7,429 bases of DNA from Calditrichia bacterium (GTDB lineage: Bacteria > Calditrichota > Calditrichia > RBG-13-44-9 > J042): positions 1-7,429 of the forward strand of contig JAUIFT010000109.1 of assembly GCA_030430345.1 (NCBI GenBank). The letters run 5' to 3'. The position numbers and the translations under genes were made by a program. Shown in pieces: positions 1 through 4,732 of the stretch. Below the pieces are notes generated by a model that was not told where the DNA came from, did not search any database, and was given only the letters and a program-made list of their open reading frames with translations. Position 1 is the first letter of the stretch, and each line of letters opens with the position of its first letter.

Positions 1-631
1 CGCCCGGGAAGATGCCGCGGATATTCATAATTTCTGGATGTGGACTTCCTATCGTCCCTCCAATGCGATGTCCCTATCTTTTAATCCTTTTTACACAACA
101 CGGAATCGCCTGATGCAGTTTGTCGGGATTGAAGAAATGAATAATGACGATCGCTACCTCTTCGGCGCGATCGAACAGAAGACCCTTGGCGTTACCTTTC
201 GTTTGAACTATAGCGTTACGCCAAATTTCACCATTGAGTATTATGGTTCTCCGTTTGTGTCCGCCGGGGAATATATGGACTTCAAACGCATCACTGATCC
301 ATTGGCGGACCGCCTGGATCAGCGCTATGCGGCAATTGCCAACGAATCGGTTACTTTCGAGGATGATGTCTATTCGTTTGATGAAAATGGGGATGGGGTC
401 AGTGATTACAGTATTGACAATCCTGATTTTAACTTCCGGGAATTCAACTCTAACCTGGTTATTCGCTGGGAATATCACCCGGGCTCAACGCTTTACCTGG
501 TTTGGTCCCAGGGGCGCAGCGATTTCGTCAACAACGGCCGTTTCTCCTATCGCCGGGACCTCAACGACCTTTTTCGCAGCGATGCACAAAACGTATTTTT
601 GTTAAAAATCAGCCGATGGTTCTCAATGTAA
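1..631 (+). CDS. DUF5916 family outer-membrane-type protein, C-terminal part (5' end outside window)
   Basis: The frame is open from base 2 to the TAA at 629-631 and gives about 209 visible residues; the first Met (base 38) is internal, so the real start lies to the left. The segment reads as a run of short amphipathic beta strands rich in Tyr, Phe and Trp and ends in NVFLLKISRWFSM, a typical last strand of an outer-membrane barrel. The block DNPDFNFREFNSNLVIRWEY followed by PGSTLYLVWSQGR matches my memory of the C-terminal part of DUF5916 proteins. Full-length members are several hundred residues long, with an N-terminal CBM9-like carbohydrate-binding domain; that half is not visible here. 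A calcium-loop-like segment DENGDGVSD lies at 380-406. The protein is probably in the outer membrane. Its function is not established; a role in binding or moving glycans is a guess. A strong terminator follows 13 bp after the stop, so this gene ends its transcription unit. Confidence 0.8.
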   Translation, partial: AREDAADIHNFWMWTSYRPSNAMSLSFNPFYTTRNRLMQFVGIEEMNNDDRYLFGAIEQKTLGVTFRLNYSVTPNFTIEYYGSPFVSAGEYMDFKRITDPLADRLDQRYAAIANESVTFEDDVYSFDENGDGVSDYSIDNPDFNFREFNSNLVIRWEYHPGSTLYLVWSQGRSDFVNNGRFSYRRDLNDLFRSDAQNVFLLKISRWFSM

Positions 632-644
632 TTTCTTTCTTACT

Positions 645-678
645 TGCCGGCTGGAGAAATTCCCGGCCGGCATTTTTT
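645..678 (+). terminator. Rho-independent terminator of the DUF5916 gene
   Basis: Bases 645-654 (TGCCGGCTGG) pair with 663-672 (CCGGCCGGCA) to form a 10-bp GC-rich stem containing one G-U pair and an 8-nt loop. Six T residues follow directly at 673-678. This is a canonical intrinsic terminator placed 13 bp after the stop codon of the plus-strand gene. Confidence 0.88.
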
Positions 679-819
679 CCAACCCAGCTGCCATTTCCCT
701 GTAAACTATCCGGCATCCAGCCAGCTGGCAAATAAGCGATTCCTTCCGCAGCGTAATGAAAACTCTACGGAAAGTAATCCGCCCAAAACACTCAAAACCG
801 AATATTTAATATCTTGCTA

Positions 820-1527
820 CTATTTTCGGCGAGCGATGTAAATGCCCCTTCCGGTCAGCCCTTCCTCAAAATGCTTTACTTCAAAATCAGCATCCTTAAA
901 ACAATCACTCATCTCTTTCACGGTTAACAGTCCTAATTCGTGGGTTTCCTGAAAATGCCTGATTTCATCCCCCTTCGTCACCAGGTATTCAAAACGAATG
1001 TTGGACATCCGTCCCTTTTTCTTGCTGACACCAATACGGCAAACTTTTAATTTCGGTTTATCCACTATTCGCATGTCCACGTGATGGCGTTTTACATCTC
1101 CCGGGGTAAACCAGGGTTCGAGAATCACCAATCCACCGCTGTTCAAATGATTCCTAAAGTGCTTCAGTGCAGTGGTTATCCGCTCCTGCGTCTTCAGATA
1201 GCCGATAGAGCTGAACAGACAAAGAATCACGTCATAGGACTTATTGAGAGCGAGGACACTCATGTCTTCGCAGTAAAAATTACCGGCGGGATGCTTCCGG
1301 CGGGCGATATCGAGAAATCCCTCTTCGATGTCCACGCCATCTACCAGATAGCGCCAGCGTTGATGAAGCAGGGCAGCATGGCTGCCAGTGCCACAGGCGA
1401 CGTCCAGCACGGTTTCCGCCCGGGGATGATGTTCACGAATTAATCCGGCGATATTCGCCGCTTCGCTCTCGTAATCTTTAAATTCGTCGTAAATCAAATC
1501 ATAGTAATCCGTTGACTGGGAAAACAT
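820..1527 (-). CDS. Class I SAM-dependent methyltransferase, DesVI/TylM1-like
   Basis: This is a complete 235-residue protein. Its start is supported by a strong Shine-Dalgarno GGAGG (complement of 1532-1536) four bases upstream of the ATG. It has the Rossmann-fold methyltransferase signature: motif I LDVACGTGSH at residues 41-50 (SAM glycine loop), the acidic Asp66 in GVDIEEG after strand 2 (ribose binding), CEDM at 86-89 after strand 3, ILCLFSSIGYL at 101-111, and the EPWF stretch at 137-140. The order CGTG, FSSIGYL, EPW and a C-terminal GRG-I-YIA segment resembles DesVI/TylM1, the N,N-dimethyltransferases of TDP-3-amino sugars. No amino-sugar or glycosyltransferase gene is nearby, so the true acceptor is unknown. 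It should be cytosolic, as there is no signal or membrane segment. The last residues, GLTGRGIYIARRK, agree with an intact C-terminus. It is divergent from the downstream oxygenase gene and forms a single-gene unit in this window. Confidence 0.88.
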   Translation of the reverse strand: MFSQSTDYYDLIYDEFKDYESEAANIAGLIREHHPRAETVLDVACGTGSHAALLHQRWRYLVDGVDIEEGFLDIARRKHPAGNFYCEDMSVLALNKSYDVILCLFSSIGYLKTQERITTALKHFRNHLNSGGLVILEPWFTPGDVKRHHVDMRIVDKPKLKVCRIGVSKKKGRMSNIRFEYLVTKGDEIRHFQETHELGLLTVKEMSDCFKDADFEVKHFEEGLTGRGIYIARRK

Positions 1528-1643
1528 TCTTCCTCCATTTACTAAGCGGATGACAATGAAAACCGGTTGATTAAATCCCGGCCTATTTCTATATTTTTAA
1601 TGCTGAATTTGGTTTATTAACCATCGTCACAGGTTCGTAATGC

Positions 1644-1671
1644 TTTACACGTATGCTTTATGTTCTAAATC
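1644..1671 (+). promoter_or_regulatory. Possible sigma-70-like promoter for the AGMO-like gene
   Basis: In the 191-bp divergent intergenic region, TTTACA (1644-1649) lies 16 bp before TAAATC (1666-1671), about 50 bp ahead of the ATG at 1719. The -35 element is good, while the -10 is weak, and the promoter consensus of the host is unknown. No convincing promoter for the divergent methyltransferase gene was seen in the same gap. Confidence 0.2.
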
Positions 1672-1718
1672 TAATTCATTTTCTCAGTCGCCACAAAACT
1701 TAACGTAGAACGATAAAT

Positions 1719-2999
1719 ATGGAAACATATGCGCTAGCCTTGATGATCGCCATCCCAATTTTTACAATCCTAGTTTTAATAGAGTTGCTTTACGGGCGAT
1801 TGGTAAAAAATCAAACCCATAATGCCATGGATACAATCTCCGGACTTAGCTCCGGGGTTACCAACACCGTCAAGGACTCTTTTGGCGTTGTTCTGATTAT
1901 TCTCTCATATCCTTTTTTGGTCGACTCCCTTGCCCTTTTTCAGTTGGAAAATACGTTCCTGATTTACTTTATCGGATTTGTAGCGATCGATTTTGCCAGT
2001 TATTGGAATCATCGCCTCAGCCATCGGGTGAATTATTTCTGGAATCGCCATGTGATCCATCATAGCAGTGAAGAGTTTAACCTGGCCTGCGCGCTGCGCC
2101 AAAGCATCTCTACCTTTATCGGCCTTTTTCCCCTTTTTCTTATTCCGGCAGCAATTTTCGGGGTTCCTCCGAAAGTGATCGCGACCATCGCCCCCATTCA
2201 CCTCTTTATGCAATTTTGGTATCATACCCGGCATATTCCCAAACTGGGATTTCTTGAATACATTATCGTGACGCCTTCCCAGCACCGGGTTCATCACGCC
2301 ATCAATCCGGAGTACATCGATAAAAATCTCGGGGCGATATTTTGTATCTGGGATCGTATGTTCGGCACTTTTCAGGAAGAACTCGATGATGTGCCCCCGG
2401 TTTACGGCGTTTTGAAACCGGCGCATACCTGGAATCCGATCAAGATCAATTTTCAACACCTCTGGACGCTCATTGTCGATGCCTGGCATACCAGCAGTTG
2501 GAAAGCTCGTATGATTATCTGGTTCAAGCCCACCGGCTGGCGGCCGGCGGATGTACGGGACAAATACAAACTTGATGTGATTGAAGATGTTTACAATTTT
2601 CAGAAATACCGCACGCCGGCATCAAATGCTTTTATCTTCTGGTCCGCAATGCATCTGGTAATCACCGTGCTGCTACTAATGTATATGCTTTATAGCTATG
2701 CGGATCTAAGCGATGGCAGCCTTTGGCTCTATGGCAGCCTTATTTTTGTTAGCATTTACGGCTATACTTCCCTGATGGACCGGGACAAATCTGCCGTTTG
2801 GATCGAAACGCTTCGGGGAATTGCCGGAATGGCAATTATTATTTACAGCGGGGACTGGTTCGGCATCTCCGGTAAATTTCTTTTTGCGGAGAATTTCGTC
2901 TTTGCATATTATTTCGCTACGATTCCCGGCGCAGTTTATTTTTCTTACTTCGAAAAAAACTCAGCAACAAAATCTCCGGTGCAGCAGTCTACCCCTTAA
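1719..2999 (+). CDS. Alkylglycerol monooxygenase-like integral-membrane di-iron oxygenase (fatty acid hydroxylase/sterol desaturase superfamily)
   Basis: This is a complete 426-residue protein with about nine hydrophobic segments (near 4-26, 53-72, 79-96, 130-148, 150-168, 303-327, 335-351, 364-378 and 390-408). The superfamily's eight-histidine di-iron motif is present: H98-x3-H102, H111-x2-H114-H115 and H189-x2-H192-H193, with further His at 161, 169 and 172. The motifs HHSSEEFN, ALRQS, TPSQHRVHH, IDKN and WDRMFGTF closely follow animal AGMO (TMEM195), which cleaves ether lipids with O2 and tetrahydrobiopterin. Nine membrane segments also agree with AGMO. The residue after the first box is Arg103 (HRLSHRVN), where human AGMO has Glu137 (HRMAHEVN). 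Cofactor and substrate are therefore uncertain; an ether lipid, fatty acid, sterol or hopanoid-like lipid could be acted on. No clear Shine-Dalgarno precedes the ATG. It is transcribed away from the methyltransferase and 238 bp ahead of the peptidase gene, so an operon with the latter is not evident. Confidence 0.88.
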   Translation: METYALALMIAIPIFTILVLIELLYGRLVKNQTHNAMDTISGLSSGVTNTVKDSFGVVLIILSYPFLVDSLALFQLENTFLIYFIGFVAIDFASYWNHRLSHRVNYFWNRHVIHHSSEEFNLACALRQSISTFIGLFPLFLIPAAIFGVPPKVIATIAPIHLFMQFWYHTRHIPKLGFLEYIIVTPSQHRVHHAINPEYIDKNLGAIFCIWDRMFGTFQEELDDVPPVYGVLKPAHTWNPIKINFQHLWTLIVDAWHTSSWKARMIIWFKPTGWRPADVRDKYKLDVIEDVYNFQKYRTPASNAFIFWSAMHLVITVLLLMYMLYSYADLSDGSLWLYGSLIFVSIYGYTSLMDRDKSAVWIETLRGIAGMAIIIYSGDWFGISGKFLFAENFVFAYYFATIPGAVYFSYFEKNSATKSPVQQSTP

Positions 3000-3029
3000 T
3001 AGAGTGTAAACTAATTTTTTTTAATTTCT

Positions 3030-3068
3030 AAAGTAATGCCAATGAACTGCTGGCAACGGCATTACTTT
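3030..3068. repeat. Perfect 11-bp inverted repeat (mRNA hairpin) after the AGMO-like gene
   Basis: AAAGTAATGCC (3030-3040) is perfectly complementary to GGCATTACTTT (3058-3068) with a 17-nt loop, 30 bp after the oxygenase stop codon. A run of eight T residues lies before the stem (3015-3022), and no T-run follows it on either strand. It is therefore not a canonical intrinsic terminator. It may be a 3'-end stabilising hairpin, a weak terminator or a protein-binding palindrome. Confidence 0.6.
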
Positions 3069-3227
3069 CCAACAAAATATTCCGCCAGTAATTTGAACCA
3101 TTTCTCCGCCTGAAAGTATTAAACATATCACCAAATAGAAAAACGCCAATATTTCAGCATCATTTGTTTTTGCATAACAACTTCGCCTTATCTTGATTTT
3201 CCAACAGCTCTCATCAACCTTAAAGCC

Positions 3228-3232
3228 GGGAG
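3228..3232 (+). promoter_or_regulatory. Ribosome binding site fixing the peptidase start at 3238
   Basis: GGGAG ends five bases before the ATG at 3238. The in-frame ATG at 3193 has no such site and would add 15 polar residues ahead of the signal peptide. The start at 3238 places the hydrophobic signal at the N-terminus, so it is preferred. Confidence 0.75.
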
Positions 3233-3237
3233 TAAAT

Positions 3238-4545
3238 ATGAAATTTCTGCGACTGCTTTTAGTGCTATCAATCGCTGTTTTCTGGGGATGCGACAAAAAG
3301 TCGACGGAGCCGACACCGCCGGAAACCCCGCCAGACCTTCTTGATCAGCTGCAGGCAATTGAAGGATTTACCGTCACGGAACTGCCTCCAACCGCCCATT
3401 TTCAGCGGCTTTTCGAAATCCATCTTACCCAGCCGTTAGACCATGACAATCCTTCCGGGCCAACTTTCACGCAGAAAATTTATGTCGGGCACGTGGACGA
3501 ATCCTTGCCGGTCGTCTACGAAACGGAAGGGTATTCCCGAAACAACTTTAGAGTGCGGGACCTTTCCCCCTGGCTGCAATGCAATCAGATTTCCGTAGAA
3601 CACCGCTTTAACGGTTCCTCGAAACCCGCCTCCCCGGACTGGCAATACTTAACCATCAAGCAGGCCGCGGACGATCTACACGTGATTGCCGAGAAATTAA
3701 AAACAATCTATGGTGCAGGCTGGGTATCTACCGGGCGAAGCAAGGGCGGCGAAACCGCGGTTTTTTACCGCCGGTTTTACCCGGATGATGTCGATGCGAC
3801 CGTCGCATTTGTTGCCCCGCTGCTTTTCAGCGAGCGCGACGATAGAATTATAAATTACCTGAATAACGTAGGGGATGAAGAGTGCCGTAATCAAATCAAA
3901 TCTTTTCAGCGCGCGTTATTGCAAAATGTTGATCAGCTTGCTGCCCTGGTACCCGATTATGTTGACTGGGTAAACCAGACATTTGATGCTAATATGACTT
4001 ATTCCATTAGCTATGAATCTGTTATCAAACATGCCGCTATCGACTATCCCTTCGACTTCTGGAGTTCGACAGCCCATGGTTGCCTCTCCATTCCGGACAG
4101 CACTGCCAGTCCACAGGAAATGTTTGATCATCTTATGGAAGTCATCGACATTTTCCTCTATTACTCGGATTATGGATTGGATTTCTGGGAAGGCTGGTAT
4201 TATCAAGCGCAAACGGAAATTGGGGATTACAAGCTGGATAACAGCCATCTGGCAGATTTAATCGGCGACCTGGATGTGCTTCATGGATTCGGAAATTCGC
4301 TGGTATTCGATCCCGCGCCAATGGCGGATGTCGATAATTGGGTAAGAACCTCCGGCGACCGGATCATTTTCATTTACGGCAGCGAAGATCCCTGGACTGT
4401 CGCTCCGTTTGAAACCAGTAACCTGGATGTGCTGAAAATCATTAATCCCGGCACCAAGCACGAGACTGGCATCGTTCATTTGAATTCAGCCAATCAAGCT
4501 CATGTGAAAGCAAAATTGGCCGGATGGTTGGATTACAGCTTTTGA
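3238..4545 (+). CDS. Secreted lipoprotein serine peptidase, family S37 (prolyl tri/tetrapeptidyl aminopeptidase-like)
   Basis: This is a 435-residue protein read from the ATG at 3238. Residues 1-17 form a lipoprotein signal peptide (MKFLRLLLVLSIAVFWG) with Cys18 as the lipidation site, followed by a Lys/Ser/Thr/Pro-rich tether (19-32). The -3 and -2 residues before Cys are Phe-Trp, unusual for a lipobox. The mature part is an alpha/beta hydrolase. The nucleophile elbow is GRSKGG with Ser168, followed by ETAVFYRRFYPDDVDATVAFVAP, characteristic of Streptomyces PS-10-type S37 peptidases, which release N-terminal tri- or tetrapeptides, often with proline. Asp384 (YGSEDPWT) and His408 (GTKHET) are the likely remaining triad members. 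EHRFNGSSKP at 121-130 also fits the family. The expected location is the periplasm or the outer-membrane surface, where it would cleave oligopeptides for nutrition. The TGA stop shares two bases with the heptamer array that follows. It is convergent with the molybdoenzyme gene. Confidence 0.85.
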   Translation: MKFLRLLLVLSIAVFWGCDKKSTEPTPPETPPDLLDQLQAIEGFTVTELPPTAHFQRLFEIHLTQPLDHDNPSGPTFTQKIYVGHVDESLPVVYETEGYSRNNFRVRDLSPWLQCNQISVEHRFNGSSKPASPDWQYLTIKQAADDLHVIAEKLKTIYGAGWVSTGRSKGGETAVFYRRFYPDDVDATVAFVAPLLFSERDDRIINYLNNVGDEECRNQIKSFQRALLQNVDQLAALVPDYVDWVNQTFDANMTYSISYESVIKHAAIDYPFDFWSSTAHGCLSIPDSTASPQEMFDHLMEVIDIFLYYSDYGLDFWEGWYYQAQTEIGDYKLDNSHLADLIGDLDVLHGFGNSLVFDPAPMADVDNWVRTSGDRIIFIYGSEDPWTVAPFETSNLDVLKIINPGTKHETGIVHLNSANQAHVKAKLAGWLDYSF

Positions 4546-4641
4546 TTTCGGATTTCGGATTTCGGATTTCGGATTTCGGATTTCGGATTTCGGATTTCGG
4601 ATTTCGGATTTCGGATTTCGGATTTCGGATTTCGGATTTCG
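4544..4641. repeat. Tandem array: 14 perfect copies of the heptamer GATTTCG
   Basis: From 4544 to 4641, GATTTCG is repeated head to tail 14 times (98 bp) without a mismatch. The first two bases of the array are the last two of the peptidase TGA stop. Because 7 is not a multiple of 3, every frame reads a 7-residue repeat (plus strand ISDFGFR, minus strand PKSEIRN) without stops, which creates spurious open frames on both strands. The perfect copies suggest recent slippage expansion or homogenisation. Confidence 0.97.
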
Positions 4642-4670
4642 GCAATATTTTACTTTCTTTGATTTTCCAA

Positions 4671-4710
4671 ATAAAAAAAGAGCTTTTCCGGTTGCCCGGA
4701 AAAGCTCTTT
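4671..4710 (-). terminator. Strong intrinsic terminator of the molybdopterin oxidoreductase gene, probably bidirectional
   Basis: AAAGAGCTTTTCCGG (4677-4691) and CCGGAAAAGCTCTTT (4696-4710) form a perfect 15-bp stem with a 4-nt loop TTGC. Read on the minus strand, the stem continues into a U-tract (complement of the A-run at 4673-4679), 22 bp after the oxidoreductase stop. On the plus strand the 3' arm ends in CTCTTT followed by AATT, so it may also stop transcripts of the peptidase gene. Confidence 0.88.
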
Positions 4711-4715
4711 AATTC

Positions 4716-4729
4716 CGAAATCCGAAATC
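4716..4729. repeat. Two inverted copies of the heptamer (CGAAATC x2)
   Basis: CGAAATC at 4716-4722 and 4723-4729 is the exact reverse complement of the GATTTCG unit. With C4715 it makes a 15-bp perfect inverted repeat with the end of the 14-copy array (4628-4642), enclosing the terminator hairpin. These copies lie between the terminator and the oxidoreductase stop codon. Confidence 0.9.
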
Positions 4730-4732
4730 ACT

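Noticed and set aside
720..729. Palindrome GCCAGCTGGC as a possible operator
   Set aside because: A single 10-bp palindrome between convergent gene ends has no promoter context and could easily occur by chance.
1905..2489. Minus-strand open frame of 194 residues inside the oxygenase gene
   Set aside because: It is a shadow of the well-supported oxygenase frame with no family features.
3163..3200. Promoter for the peptidase (TTTG and TATCTTG elements, Bacteroidetes-like)
   Set aside because: The spacing and the TAnnTTTG element fit only with mismatches, so it is not supported well enough to annotate.
3021..3296. Minus-strand open frame of 91 residues
   Set aside because: It covers the intergenic hairpin and the start of the peptidase, has no ribosome site and no recognisable composition or family.
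4544..4641. CRISPR array
   Set aside because: The units are 7 bp, adjacent and without spacers, and no cas gene is present.
4524..4712. Plus-strand open frame with ISDFGFR repeats
   Set aside because: It is the same heptamer artefact read on the plus strand, running into the terminator hairpin.
4442..4731. Overlapping minus-strand open frames rich in PKSEIRN repeats
   Set aside because: They are produced by the stop-free GATTTCG array, overlap the peptidase gene or the terminator, and have no ribosome site.
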